DNA of 64,000 nt, from positions 116,142,315-116,206,314 of the forward strand of contig CM070900.1 of NCBI GenBank assembly GCA_036417435.1, read 5' to 3'. A program made the position numbers and the translations under genes. How positions within the stretch are numbered: the stretch's first letter is position 1; each line of letters begins with the position of its first letter. Under the pieces are notes generated by a model that saw only the letters and a program-made list of their open reading frames with translations, made no database searches and had not been told where the DNA came from. This DNA comes from Inia geoffrensis. Lineage: Eukaryota; Chordata; Mammalia; Artiodactyla; Iniidae. Of the stretch, positions 10,756-23,641 are shown in pieces.

Positions 10756-10817
10756 GGGAGAGAGGGAGAGAGAGAAAGAAGAGTGCTGGGGGCAGGGAGA
10801 AGGGAAGGAAAGAAAGT
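10744..10817. repeat. GA-rich low-complexity tract
   Basis: Purine-only sequence of gga, aga and gaga units. It may have grown from the L2 tail. Confidence 0.85.
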
Positions 10818-10830
10818 TGGGTTATGATGT

Positions 10831-13607
10831 AACTGCAGTACCAAACTATCTTCACCACCGTTACTGCAATTATGAGAGGCTGGGAATGCATTTTCGTAAT
10901 CAAGTAAAAGGAACATAATTATGATAAATGTCAATCTATAAGTGTGTAAAGAGTTGGGGGATGTATCATTCTTGCATTGTTTGAAAGAATATACCAAGAA
11001 CCAGCTAAGATATTTGCCATCTCTAATCAATTAGTTTGATGAATGTAGTTTCTGTAATTCTGGTATGAGGACACCTGGATAGATGTTCTGTAGTTTCACC
11101 TGCCAGGAATACTAAGGTTTCCTAAAAGGTTTTGGTCTTATAAGAGTGAAAAAAAAAAAAAAAGGGTGAGTAAGAAGGGAATAGAGTAGGTTGATCACTT
11201 ATGTAAGATTATGAAGATCCAAATATAAATTTCTAGGGGTTTGCCATTATGGAAATAACAATTCCATTGAAATATGAGTCAATGAATTTGCCTAGAACAT
11301 TATATATAACTTACTTGACTGTTGTGATTCTTCTTATATGTGGGTTCTGACTATTTGCGAGTCAAGTGAGAAAACAGATTTTTTTTTTAAGTATTTTTAA
11401 GATTAGATAATCAGTGACAAACCCAAAATACACAGTGGCTTTTTTGCTCAGTGAAATATTTGATGTTGGTAACTGACTTTTAAAGAAAAATACAGGGCTC
11501 TCTCTTTGAAAACAATCTAATAGTGGGGTCAGTTGGGAGTGGAGAAGAAAATAGCTCTCATCATAACTCTCCACTTTCATATCTTCAGCATAGCAAGGAT
11601 TTCTCATTCCTTTATCTGGGTTTTAAATGTGGGTGGATGGCATGATGTCTGGACCAAAGAGTAAGTAGGGAAACCTCTAGGAGGAAATTAGAAATAATAA
11701 ATGCTGAGATTTTTCTTATCTCTATTACCTGTTGGGGGGCCATAATATTTCTGAGTGGTGATGAAAACTCAAATTTGGATGTTTTCCATTTATATCCCAC
11801 TGACCATTTATGGACTTCCTTGGGAGAGGAGGAGCTGATAAAATGAAAATATGGTCTAAATATATATTGGTATAATTGCAAATGCCAACACACAAGCAAA
11901 TTTCCATATTTCACCCTACATAGGTGTAGTTATTTAACAAATAATTAAATTCATTATTTTCATATGCAAAAAGATATATCGGTTAGTAACTAGAGTAAGA
12001 ATTTTGTTTTAACGACAGTCTGATGAAATCACTCTGCTTCATAAAGATAACATCTGAGCTGTAATTGTAATTCTTTCATACATCAGCAAATGAAACAACA
12101 TGCAGCTTATTTGGGGTCCACCAGGTAGTTTCATACAGACAAACACTACTGAGTGTTTCCCAAAATATGGGTGTTTACCACTGGTGATCTGAGAAGTGAT
12201 TTGGTATAGGAGCATGAAAAATATTTTGAATCACATTATTAAAATTTTAATCTTTTAAAATTACCTTTCAGTCTTTTTCTTTTAACAGGAAGAGAGAAGA
12301 GTTAAGGCTCAGAACTTTGGCAGACAATAGTAGCTTGCTAGAATTAAATAGTATTTTTTGATAGTATTTACTTTTATTTTTCTCCTGTTTATTTCAGAGA
12401 TTCTAGTTTTTCATTTTCATTTAGCGACATATATTTTCTTATAAATAAATGCACTTAAGTTAAAAAGGCAAGTCAGTTTAAAGAAAAATATTGGATAATT
12501 GTACGAGTTCTATTTTTGATAAGGCAAAAGTCACAAGTATGATAGAAGAATGTCTGAAATCTAGTACAATAATGTTAAGTAGTGATACAGCACTGATTGA
12601 CAGACTAAATTCCTTCTATATCAGGAAATGGAAGTGAGAATTGTCCTCCAAACGATACCCTGAACATTTGAGGCTCATTATCCTGTGTAGTTTTGCGCAG
12701 GGGTGTGTGAGTGTGTGTACGTGTGTGTGTTAGCTGCTAATGTTGGGTAATTTCCTCGGTTCTCTGACTCCTTTGCCTCATAGTCACTGAGAAGTAGAAA
12801 GTGTGTGCTATTACACTGTACCAGGAAGACGAGTGTAAACACCTTCAGAGTACATGTGCATACCCACAGGCAGATTCAGATAAATTAAGTGCATAAAGGG
12901 AAATTTTGCAATGGTAATAAGAATCCCCTCTTTTCCTATTTGAAAAAGGACTCTGGTACAGAGTTTGTTCTTTCATTACTTGCTGGTTCCATTTAAAGGA
13001 TCCATATGCTTTTGGAATCTGAAACTCAGAGTAAGGTCAAACGGCATGCTGTAATTAAGGTGCTCATCTTTAGGAATGGAAAAGGATGTGTGTAAGTTTT
13101 GAAAAGCATTATGAATGATGAGGGAGCCACAGCCCATTAAGTTGGTTGTTACCATAACCTTTGGACTGAACAATTCATAACAGCCCCAGTTCAGAACCGT
13201 AGCAAAATTCAGAATTATTCAGGTTTTCTACATAACAGAACTTAGCTTGCTCCAATGATAAACAGACACACATGAAGGAAAATTCTACTGACCTTCTCTT
13301 TACCTCTGCCTCGGAGGCCTAATTGCCTTAAGGAATAGTGTCCGCACAGAAATACCTTCAGTCTCTGCAGTTTGGAAGAGCAGGGAGGTGAATATTTTGC
13401 CTTTAAGTAATACAGAACTTGGTAAAAGTTAAGCTGTTGCATAATGATGAGCTAAATATTGTAATGGCTTAAAAAGATGAATTAACATCTTTCTATATGC
13501 AGAAAAATGAAACAGTAAAAGTCTTGGTGGGGCAATAAATGTAGTTGTCTTGGTTCATTATGAATCATGGTCAAGATAATCACTTCAGTAGTAGTTAAGA
13601 TGTACTG

Positions 13608-13609
<2 letters not shown>
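10831..13609. other. Long, mostly repeat-free DNA
   Basis: About 2.8 kb in which I recognise no gene. It holds an A15 tract at 11149-11163, a short TG-rich patch at 12700-12730, and at 12145-12260 a segment starting 'gagtgtttcccaaaatatgg' that weakly resembles a hAT-type DNA transposon end. The open frames at 11612-11914 and others have no family signature. Confidence 0.5.
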
Positions 13610-13638
<29 letters not shown>

Positions 13639-13681
13639 AGTGTGTGTGTGTGTGTGTGTGTATGTGTGGAGAGAGAGAGAG
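13610..13681. repeat. (TG)n-(GA)n compound microsatellite
   Basis: A TG run with two interruptions passes into a GA run from about 13669. Confidence 0.95.
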
Positions 13682-13683
13682 TC

Positions 13684-14160
13684 TTTGGTGGGAATGTAGG
13701 AAAACAAACTCTTATTTCACTTGGTTTACGAACTTTGCAATATCTATGAAAATTTAAATTGCAGATACCATCTAACCCAGTTATCTCACTTTTAATAATT
13801 TACTTTATATCTATCAAATGTAGAACAATTTATGTACAAGGGTGTTCATTAGAGCATTGTTTACAACAACAGCAACAACAACAACAGAAACCTGGGAACA
13901 ACTAGATATCTATCAACAATAGACTGGATAAACAAGCTATGGTATTGCCATTTCTCAAATACTATGCAACTGTAAATACCAGCAAACAAAACAAAAAACA
14001 GGTAAATATATATGGAAGCACAAAGAAAAATCCCATGGTATTCTATATCAGTAAATAAGTTACAAATGTGTTTTAAAATAAGCAAACCAAATATATGTAT
14101 ATATACATACTCATACACATATATCTATGTCTTTGTCTATTTCTATGTACTGCTTATATT
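13684..14160 (+). mobile_element. Degraded L1M, end of ORF2 region and 3' UTR
   Basis: Landmarks include 'ttggtgggaatgtagg', 'catctaacccagttatctca', 'aacctgggaacaactagata' and 'atctatcaacaatagactgg', in the same order as at 17500-17710 of the younger L1. An expanded CAA run lies near 13867-13887. No intact frame remains. The frame at 13861-14118 on the opposite strand is a by-product. Confidence 0.75.
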
Positions 14161-16395
14161 TTATAAATATTAAATCATCTGGAATGTTATCCACCAAACA
14201 ATTAGCATCAGTGAGGGTCTATTACCATCACTTCACAGGAAGTGGTGTCTATTGGAGAGTGACAGCAGGGCAGAAGAACATGACAGAATAGTTTGTAGCT
14301 CTTAGGAGATACCTGTGTGAGCTCCTAGAGAGAACTGGGTAAGACTCTGACAGAGGCTGGAAGTCCTATATCACCAAAGGAGGGGGCAAATACGCATGAT
14401 TCGGGGGTTGCTTAAATGTGCCTATCTAATTGTATAAAACTTAGGAACTGTGAATTACAATTCTGTTTATTTTTTTTTAACTTTCATTTAGCTGTTTGAT
14501 AACAAATAACAAAAGAATTATAAGAAAACGTCTGTGCAAGAGTGAAGTTTGAGGAGGCACATTCACCCACTGGACATTCAAATGTTAATACTAATGATAA
14601 TAATAGGCATTTGTATAGGGCTTTATGATTGGCAAAATGTGTTCACATAACAGTATCTTGTTCATAGGCAAATCCTTCAAATTAAAGAATGTATCTACTT
14701 TGTTAGTGTTACACCATGTTAGATATATCAATTATGAATGGAAAATATATGGAAAGAAAAGGAGAAATATGCACTTAATAACTTTGATTTTGTAGTCAAC
14801 TGAAATGAGTTAGCCAGAATACTCTACTGCATTATGGGTTAAGATCAGGAAGAAATACTGTAGTCGTACATTAAGATTTAAAACAGGAAACCTAAATAAA
14901 TGTGACAAATGTGACTCTGACACGACTGTGATTCTGAAAAGTACAAAGTATGGTGACAAAAGTCCTCTGATAAAAATTACAAAAGATTTTTTTTTTCTTT
15001 CAAATATCCATAAACCTGAATCTATTCTGTTTTTAAGAATAAAAGTAAGTGCCATTACAAATGTAAACCAAGATTTTTCTGGATGAGTAATTTGAACTCT
15101 ACATTATAGAGAATGTGGCCTCCATTTTGATAAATGGTAAATAAGACCCAGCAAAGTGTTTGAATTAATTTTCACGTTTGAATCAGATATTTGAAAAGAG
15201 AAGACCCAATAAAGGAGGAAGTAGAAGGAAAGAGGAAGAGGAAAATAGGTGGGAGGTTACTTTCAAGAATATCAAAAAACCACTTCAATATCTATTGTAA
15301 ATGTTTATTTCAAGCTGAAAGTGGTATAGAGAGGAAGTTTATAAAGAATTCAGGGGAAAGAACTGATTCAACCCATGAGTTTCCTTACTCTACCAAACAG
15401 AAGTTATTTTCTTCTTTTTTGCATACAATGTTATTTTAGGAATTCTATATCCTTTTTTAAAAACAGGAATTAAAAGCAATATAATTTAGAAACTACTGAC
15501 TTCTTAAGTTTCTTCTAATCCATAGAAATTCTCTTTAGGGGAAAGGACTCTCTGTAACTAGTATTCATTCAATACTTGTTTCTTAAGGAAAAAAGCAGTA
15601 ATAACAACAAAAATAAAATTGATTGTCAATTTTATTAGAATGCTTCCAGCAAAATGAGCTTTGTCCCTATCTAGGTAGCATGAAATCAGCTGACGATTTA
15701 AATAAATGCTAGTAACAAAGGCAAGTAGTTATTCTACCAAAGAACCAGAATTGAAGAAATAATTAAATTAGTAGAAATTTCACTCAAACCAATTGATTCT
15801 ACAGTTTTATTTAAATGACCTGGTAATAATCTTTAATAAGAACACATTTTACTCTAGGCAGAATTAGAGAGTGGAAAGTTTAAAAAAAAAAAACAAAAAA
15901 CATCCTCAGAGGCAAAAACAGTTCAAACTGGCCAAATCTTATTAGAGTGAATTTCTGGAGGGTGTATAAATTATTTCACAGAATAGTAAAAACAGTATAT
16001 TAAATATTATTCCAAATAGGCCTTCAGTGTTTAGCAATAGTTTTTCTAAATAGAAAATATGTAATAATTTTCTTGTAAAAGAAGTTTGATCAAGATCTCC
16101 AATTTTTGTAATTAGGTAATGTGTTACTAATGTGGCTTTTTTCCAGATTTAAACCCAGTCACTTGCATTGGTATTTAACTGATTCACTGACAGCTTGTTA
16201 CATGATCCAAAAGTCAGTTACAATGCCTTCTAAGAATTTGTACCAAAGAAACAATTTTTGTTTCAATCTCATTCAACATCTTCAATATCTGTTACTTAAA
16301 TACAGAGTAATATAAAACTTTCTTCTTTCTGTTCTTTTTTTAGTTTCATATAAAATAAGGAATTATTCAAATAGGTAAATATGGTTCCTAGTTTG
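14161..16395. other. Mostly single-copy DNA
   Basis: No gene recognised. A weak MIR-like segment (antisense) may sit at 14586-14680 ('aataataggcatttgtatag'). A-rich runs occur near 15882-15901. Confidence 0.5.
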
Positions 16396-16410
16396 TAAAG
16401 TGAATATACA

Positions 16411-18221
16411 CATTAACAACAAAAGATCATAAAGAGAAATTAAGGAAACAATCCCACTTGCCATTGCCTCAAAAGAATAAAATACCTACCTAGGAATAAA
16501 CCTACCTAAAGAGGCAAAAGACCTGTACTCAGAAAGCTGTAAGATACTGATAAAAGACATCAAAGATGACACAAATAGATGGAGAGATATACCATGTTCT
16601 TGGATTGGAAGAATCAATACTGTCAAAATGAATATACTACCCAAAGTAATCTACAGATTCAATGCAATCCCTATTAAGTTACCTTTGTACTATACTACAA
16701 AGCTACAGTAGTCAAAACAGTATGGTATTGGCATAAAAAACAGAAATATAGAGCAATGGTATAGGATAGAAAGCCTAGTGATAAATCCATGCACCTATGG
16801 TCACCTAATCTATGACAAAGGAGGCAAGAATATACAATGGAGAAATGACAGTCTCTTCAATAAGCAGTGATGGGAAAACTGGACAGCTACATGTAAAAGA
16901 ATGAAATTAGAACATTCTCTAACGCCATACGCAAAAGTAAACTCAAAATGGATTAAAGACCTAAATGTAAGACTGGATACTATAAAACTCTTAGAGGAAA
17001 ACATAGGCAGAACACTCCTGACATAAATCACAGCAAGATCCTTTTTGATCCACCTCCTAGAGTAATGAAAATAAAAACAAAAATAAATAAATGGGACCTA
17101 ATTAAACTTAAAAAGCTTTTGCACAGCAAAGGAAACCATAAACAAAATGAAAAGACAACCCACAAAATGGGAGAAAATATTTGCAAACGAAGTAACTGAC
17201 AAGGGATTAATCTCCAAAATATACAATACAGCTCGTGCAGCTCAATATCAAAAAAAAAAAATCAAACAACCCAATCAAAAAATGGGTGGAAGATCTAAAC
17301 TGACATTTCTCCAAAGAAGATACACAGATGGCCAACAAACACGTGAAAAGATGCTCAACATCACTAATTATTAGAGAAATGCAAATCAAAACTACACTGA
17401 GATATCACTTCACACTGGTCAGAATGGCCATCGTCAAAAAATCTACAAACAATAAATGCTGGAGAGGGTGTAGAGAAAAGGGAACCCTCCTACACTGTTG
17501 GTGGGAACGTAAATTGATACAGCCACTATGGAGAACGGTATGGAGTTTCCTTAAAACGCTAAAAATAGAGCTACCGTATGATCCAGCAATCCTGCCCCTA
17601 GGCACATATCTGAAGGAAACCATAATTCGAAAAGATACATGTACCCCAATGTTTACTGCAGCACTATTTACAAGAGCCAGGACATGGAAACCTAAATGTC
17701 CATCGATGGAGGAATGGATAAAGAAGATGTGGTACGTATATACAATGGCATATTACTCAGACATAACAAAGAACAAAATAATGCCATTTGCAGTGACCTG
17801 GATGGACCTAGAGATTTTCATACTGAGTGAAGTAAGTCAGAGAATGACAAATATCTAATGATATCACTTATATGTGCAATCTAAAAAACTGGTACAAGTG
17901 AACCTATTCACAAAACAGAAATAGAGTCACAGATATAGAAAACAAAATTATGGTTACCAAGGGGGAAAGGTGTGGGGAGGGGTAAACTGGGAGATTGGGA
18001 TTGACAATATACATACTACTAGATATAAAATAGATAACTAATAAGGACCTACTGTATAGCATCGGGAATTCTTCTCAATACTCTGTAATGACCTATATGG
18101 GAATAGAATCTAAAGAAGAGTGGATATATGTATATGTATAACTGATTCACTTTGCTGTACAGCAGAAACTAACACAACATTGTAAATCAACTATACGCCA
18201 ATAAAAATTAATTTAAAAAAA
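16411..18221 (+). mobile_element. L1 LINE, 5' truncated and internally deleted
   Basis: Largest recent element in the window, about 1.8 kb. It covers the later part of ORF2 and the whole 3' UTR. It starts within 'gaaattaaggaaacaatccc' and ends 'caactatacgccaataaaaa' plus an A-rich tail. A 15-bp duplication 'taaagtgaatataca' flanks it (16396-16410 and 18222-18236). Against the usual L1 order, the text jumps at 16682-16690 from 'ccctattaagtta' to 'actatactacaaagctac', losing roughly 120-150 bases. Frameshifts and stops also break ORF2, so the element cannot move by itself. Confidence 0.95.
17140..17858 (+). pseudogene. Broken C-terminal part of L1 ORF2
   Basis: The end of the reverse-transcriptase protein of L1, downstream of the catalytic domain. 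Frame 2 encodes a piece around '[20 protein letters not shown]'. The frame is lost at an A12 tract near 17249-17260. The correct downstream frame has a stop at 17301-17303, then runs from 17328 to 17858. This piece holds '[19 protein letters not shown]' and the Cys-rich '[17 protein letters not shown]', the conserved C-terminal Cys motif of L1 ORF2. It then reads '[11 protein letters not shown]' and '[14 protein letters not shown]'. It ends early at 'QRMTNI' through a further indel. No promoter or start belongs to it. Confidence 0.9.
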
Positions 18222-18429
18222 TAAAGTGAATATACATCTTAACTGGGGTTCCTGGGACTTGAAACTCTCTAGTATATCTCTTTGATACTACTATCTGATG
18301 GAGATAGTGTTTAATAGATTTGTCTAAATAGAAAAAATGCTTGCAAGGCTTAAAATTATCACCACACTTTTCTATCCTTACTGTATCAACTAATTATTTT
18401 GAGCAAACCCTCAAAGAGTACCTCTTACC

Positions 18430-19140
18430 TTTTATAAATATTCTAGGTGCAAGGAAAACATATGCAAGGAAGAGATATAACACGTAGCCTATACTCTTAA
18501 GAAACACACAGACTAGACTGATACATAGAATATAATGTAATATGGAGTGATGCCACTGAATATAGTACAAAAAGTGGTATGACAGAGACATGAACAGGAT
18601 ATAATTGGTGCCCAGAGGAGGAGCATTTAACTCTGATGTGAGATGTAGAAGATTATTCAGGGAGAGGGGTTTTTTTTAATGACATCTAAACTGAGTCTTG
18701 AAGATGAAGTTGAAGAAAGCCAGGTGGACAAAGTAAAGATGTTTTTCAAGGCTTAGAGGTGTGGAACTGTAGGATACATTCAGGAGATGACTAATCATTT
18801 TATTTTGCTGGTGGGGACATATTTAGAAGCTGCTGCTGGTAAGAATAAATAGACAGCAAAAGTCAGATTATAAAGGGTCATCTCTGCTGAGCTATGGACA
18901 TTTTATTTTACCCTGAAAATTATGGAGAGCCTCTAAAGGGCTTTAGGGGGATGACATGAATAGATGTGCATTTGGGGGACTGCACTATGGCAGGAGTACG
19001 GTACAGAAGTGTGTGATGAGCAGGAGAAAAATTAGCTAGGGGTCTCTTTGCAATAATTTAAATTTGGAATAGGCTACTGACATTGAGAGAAGAGCAGGAA
19101 ACAGATCTGAGATATTTAAGTAGGCTGTGCACCAAGGCTT
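18430..19140 (-). mobile_element. L2 LINE, antisense
   Basis: The plus strand reads the complement of mid-to-3' L2: 'acatctaaactgagtcttga', 'gaagaaagccaggtggaca', 'attataaagggtcatctctg', 'gggggatgacatgaatag', then 'tgcaataatttaaat' and 'gagaagagcaggaaac'. The minus-strand open frame at 18394-18591 falls in the degraded outer part. Confidence 0.75.
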
Positions 19141-19989
19141 AATCATGAATTAGAGATTGAGGGAAAGCTGGAGGAAGAGGGGATTAACAAGCAGGTTTCT
19201 CGCTTGGGAGACTGGTTCCAGGGCTATGGCTTTGCATTAGTTAAAATCATTACTTTTTCTCTAAAACTATCCCTCTATCCATTTATTCCTTTGATATCAC
19301 ACTCCCCTTGCCCTCATCAGTGAACAGCTGGACAGATGAAGTATCATGAACTACTCTCCTTGATTCCAGCTAACTATATACTTTCCACTAACACTTCACT
19401 GGCTATATTACCTCGAGGAACTTTTCATTTACCTGTCACTCTTAAATACAGTGAAGAGTTTCTACTTATAGAAAAACCAACCAGAGACAAATTGTGTTAT
19501 ATGGACCCGTAACATTGGAAAGATTTAAGATATAATAATTGATATAACATTGAGATATTAAAACATGTTGTACATATTTTTTGGAAATTCCTCAGAAGGA
19601 TATATCCAGGTAACAAACTAAACTTTTCTTCATCCAGAAAACTATAAACTTAGGACACACGTTCAGTACCGATGAGACACACATCTCTGATATACTTGAT
19701 ACATGTTGACTATTTCAGATATATTTTAGTTCTCTGAGGCTGTGAACCAAGAAAAATTATTATTCCTGATGCAAATATGAAAGGGCAGTATTTTCTCAAT
19801 AGAATGTCACCTGATTTTTTATTAACTTATTCTACCTGATAATATCTTATAGTATAAGCTATATTTTATACAATTATATTATATTATATTATATTATATT
19901 TAACTTAGCCTAGCTCAGTTGGTTAGGATATGGTTATTGTAGTAGAGGTTGAAATTTCTCATTATTATTCATCCTACTGTTCCTTCCTT
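19141..19989. other. Single-copy DNA with a short ATATT repeat
   Basis: No gene recognised. A (TATAT/TTATA)n run of about 28 bases lies at 19874-19902. Confidence 0.5.
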
Positions 19990-20430
19990 TTGTTACAGAC
20001 CCTCCCTGCATGGTTACTCGGTTATATTCTCCATTGCCCAGCATCCCTTCCAGCTACTTACATCTTATAACTAAGTTGTTTCCAGTGGGATATGAGGAGA
20101 TATATGAACAACTTTCAGGTCTTGTCCTTAATTTGTCTTGGTCACCTCTTTTTCTCTTCCCATTGGTTAGCAAAAGGCAAGAATAGGAAATTTTCTTGGA
20201 TGCAGACATAGAAGCTACTTGACGAAGAAAGCGGTGTCAACCCACCAGTGTGGATTCTGGACTACCAAGTTGAGGCTTGCCATACTGAGCATTTTCTCCT
20301 GCAGCATCATATGAGAGAAAGAAATGTACATCTACATTTTTATTTATTTTATATTTTTTGTCTCTCTGTTATAGAAGCTTATTCTGTGTCCAGACACATA
20401 CTACTGATAATGACAACAAAGTCTTCAGCC
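19990..20430 (+). repeat. Possible ancient L1M-type 3' UTR
   Basis: The end 'tctctctgttatagaagctt' resembles old LINE or MaLR-type endings in which a TTT-rich phrase precedes a 'gttat..agc' motif. The upstream part 'tttccagtgggatatgagga' also fits such repeats. Family uncertain. Confidence 0.35.
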
Positions 20431-20439
20431 CCAGTGTAA

Positions 20440-23009
20440 CACAGTTAGTGGTCTTCACACACGAGCAAGTATCTAAAACACGTCATAAAAGGAACACATT
20501 TTACAAAGGAACTGGGCAAGGTTGAGGGCAGAGGGATGGGGATCATGCAGACAGATCATAGCAAGATAATTATCAAGGCTGGAAAATAATGAACCACATG
20601 GATTGTTCTTGTTCCCACTTCCCCCACCCTGCATTCCCAAACTTTCACTAAGTCCAAGCTCAACAGTTAGGAACTGAGTATGCAGAAGATGGACTGTCAG
20701 GACAACATTCTATCTGGAATCTGAGACTGGTTTAGGACTCTTCGCTATACTGATAATAACCCATAGGGTAAACAAACACCTTATGACTGATGAACCACTA
20801 AGTACATATGTATCAAAAAACACTGAGTTGACATGCCTTCCTTGCACTGAGTAAAACCTAAAAACAGGGACACAGCTGGTCAGGGATGTGGTCACTTGGA
20901 CTTTCCATTACAAAAAAAAAAAAAAAAAAAAAAATCCTCACTCATTGTCACTTCTTGCCTCCTACAAACTACATTTGGATTTTACACCTTTAGACTAAGA
21001 CATCCTACTTCGAAAAACTAAAATGTAAAGGTTTGGGCGGTATTATTCATCAGCTTGTTTAAAAAATCATTTGAATTCATATTTATAGCATCATGCAAAT
21101 ATAAATATCATGAGGCAAGAATAAACACTGTGCCTTAAAGTGTTTCATTCCAAGAGTCTGTGGAAACCTTTAGAAGTGGGCAGTGGAAAAATCACACTGC
21201 CTGATTTTATTTATGATCTACCCCTTGAGGAGTGGGCAGACAAGAAAATTTGTGCATTTCTTCAGAAGTCAGCTTCATCTGGGAATAGGACAAGGTGTGA
21301 AACTGAGAGCAAAGTCTCAAAGGAATGAGGTTGACAGTGGAATGTGAATTAATGTAATGTAGATTATTTTTCCCTTAGTGCACAGAGCCTTCAGAGCTAC
21401 CAAAAAACTCATACTAGAATACCCTCCAAAAATACAGCTGATCTTCACTTCACAACATTTCAGAATTGATTATCATGATTTCAAGATGGTATCTGGGTTA
21501 CAAATGCCCACATTAGTCTTTTAATGACAACCTATGGACCCAGAAGAGGTTAACTGAGATCCTAATAATTTAGACCCTGATGTGTTCAGCAGTTCTGCAA
21601 AACTTGAGTGCAAGTGTGTGCCTGAAGAGCTTAACGTTGACTTTAACAAAGAAACTGTAGTTGAATACAGTTGAGCAAAGCATGCAAAGTAAATTATACT
21701 ACTTAAAAAGCAGAATGAGTTAATACATCTGGGTAATTTATCACTGGTTTTACTGAGATTAAAAAAAAAAAGTCTGAGAAAGAATACGACTATTTTCATA
21801 ATGGAAGAAAGAAGTACTTGTTAACTCTTTAAAGAGACTTGCCTACTGGAGACTTATCTATCAATTCCAAATAAATATATTTATCAGCACAAAGAAAATA
21901 ACCTTGTGCCACTTAATAAGACTTATTGGAAAGGAATTCCTTTAGTTTCTCCATCATTTTTTTCATTATTCCACACTGAAATGGCCTTTTTAAAAAACTG
22001 AGTGATTTACTCAAAATCCAGAATTTTACTAAAGTTAGAATTTTAAAATTTAGTTTTCCCACCTTTCGCTTATTTTTTGCAATACAAGTGAGATGGTGGA
22101 ATATGAAGAGAAATACAGATAACCATATTGAGAAAATATCTTTTGAAACTGTTACTTCCTTGTCAGAACAAACATCCTTATTAAAGGGACACCAGTGAAA
22201 TTACAGGAGAAGAGTTATAGGACAAAACATAGAAATTAGTAGTAGATGTAGTTATGTTGTTCCAAAGTGGCTGCTTAGTTTTGAGAAACTGTTTTACTTT
22301 GGTTTGGTTTGAATAGAGTATCAGGGATGATAAACAAACCTATTTGGCTAGAAGAACAGATAGCAAAATAAATTAATATATCCAGAGACTGAGTGATAAA
22401 AACTATTTCTTCCTGATAGTACATTTTTTCCAAAGAATCTAAGAATGTTTATAATGATCATCTTTACTTGGAAACCCTTTATCGGGATGGCAGGAACTCA
22501 GCCTGAATTAATTATACGTCACTTATGCCTCATAATTTTAGTCAAGTTCTTAATATTTTAATATAGAATCATCCTTTGTTGGCATAAAACAAAAAACAGA
22601 AAAGAAATAAGTAAAATATAATGTATATTTATCATAATCTGAAATAGGCAAATTTGTTGTTATTTGGATTTTTTTTAAGAAATCTGCAGATGTATCAATA
22701 TCAAATTCAAGGATAAAATAGTCTTGAAACTTACTAAAGGACACATAACTCATTTGGTCTACTAAGCTAGGGATGAAAATGATTAGCAAAGGCACCCGTT
22801 TTTTCCTTAGTAAATAAGTGTTTTAACATGGCTCCAGGATTTTCCCTGCCTGATAAATGAGCACAATATGTAATATGGATAAAAATTGAGACTGAAGTGT
22901 TTCAGTAACTACAAACATCTTAGGACTGGAGACACAATTACTGTACACTATATATTTAAACTACACACTGCAGTTCCTATATGACCAACTAACAATGGAC
23001 TTGTCAACT
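20440..23009. other. Mostly single-copy DNA with an isolated A23 tract
   Basis: No gene, RNA or clear repeat in about 2.5 kb. The only strong feature is a pure A23 tract at 20912-20934 with no recognisable retroelement body upstream. The 92-residue minus frame at 21521-21799 has no family signature. Confidence 0.5.
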
Positions 23010-23450
23010 CATATACTCTGTTAACTTGGGCAAAACTGAACTCTTCTTCCCCACAGAAACAGCTTCTACTCCTGTCCTCATTTTATTACTGTTATCACCT
23101 CTCTCCTATTTTTCTGGACTAGAATTATCCAAGTCATATCTGACTCCAAATTCTTTTTCACTCACCTTTTTCATCCACAGAGTAATTTACAAAAGTTTAC
23201 ACATTCTTCTTTTCATGCTCTGCAAAATCTGTTTCCTCCTTTCCATTCCAACTTCCACTGCTTTAGTTTAGAATCCTAAAATTTCACCCTTGAACTCTTA
23301 CCTATTTTCCAAACTTTTGTCTTTGCCTGTAACACCTTCCTCTTTAAAGGAATTCTGTACATTGCTGCCAAATTCATTTTCCTTAAATATCATTTTCATC
23401 ACACCACTTTCGTGTTTGATAAGTTGGAGACCTTCTAGTCCTTGATCTTA
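23010..23450 (+). mobile_element. L2 LINE
   Basis: In order: 'tattactgttatcacctctc', 'ctcctatttttctggac', 'agtcatatctgactccaaat', 'ttccattccaacttccactg' and 'attcattttccttaaatatc', followed by 'catcacaccactttcgt'. This is the 5'-to-3' sequence of blocks in L2 upstream of its end. The 81-residue frame at 23026-23271 is a fragment of it. Confidence 0.7.
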
Positions 23451-23457
23451 GGTGTCC

Positions 23458-23565
23458 TAAGTGTGTGATATTGGATGCATATTACTCTCTGGTCTCCGTT
23501 TCAAGTGTGAAAATGATGGTGTTGGATTAGATAGTCTCAAGGTCCACTCTGCATGTGTGTTAACC
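23458..23565 (+). repeat. MIR-like fragment
   Basis: The sentence-like block 'ggtctccgtttcaagtgtga', 'aaatgatggtgttggattag' and 'atagtctcaaggtccactct' is a common SINE tail in mammals. Subfamily uncertain. Confidence 0.45.
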
Positions 23566-23600
23566 TCAGATTATGTAATCGTGATCTTCCCACTATCTAT

Positions 23601-23641
23601 AGAAGAAGTTCTCAAACTTGGCTGTACAGAAGAGTCACCTG
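23601..23641 (+). mobile_element. MER5A-type hAT transposon, left piece
   Basis: 'agttctcaaacttggctgt' followed by 'gaagagtcacctg' is the terminal-inverted-repeat end and first block of MER5A, a non-autonomous Charlie-group hAT element. It is cut by the repeat at 23642-24047. Confidence 0.75.

Noticed and set aside
12145..12260. Possible hAT transposon end
   Set aside because: Only the first 20 bases look familiar; the rest is AT-rich without a matching opposite end.
13610..13681. Regularly spaced repeat considered as a CRISPR-like array
   Set aside because: Simple dinucleotide microsatellite in a mammalian genome; no spacers.
17328..17858. 176-residue frame, the longest in the window
   Set aside because: It is the C-terminal end of L1 ORF2 in a truncated, frameshifted element, not a host gene. 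Annotated as a pseudogene.
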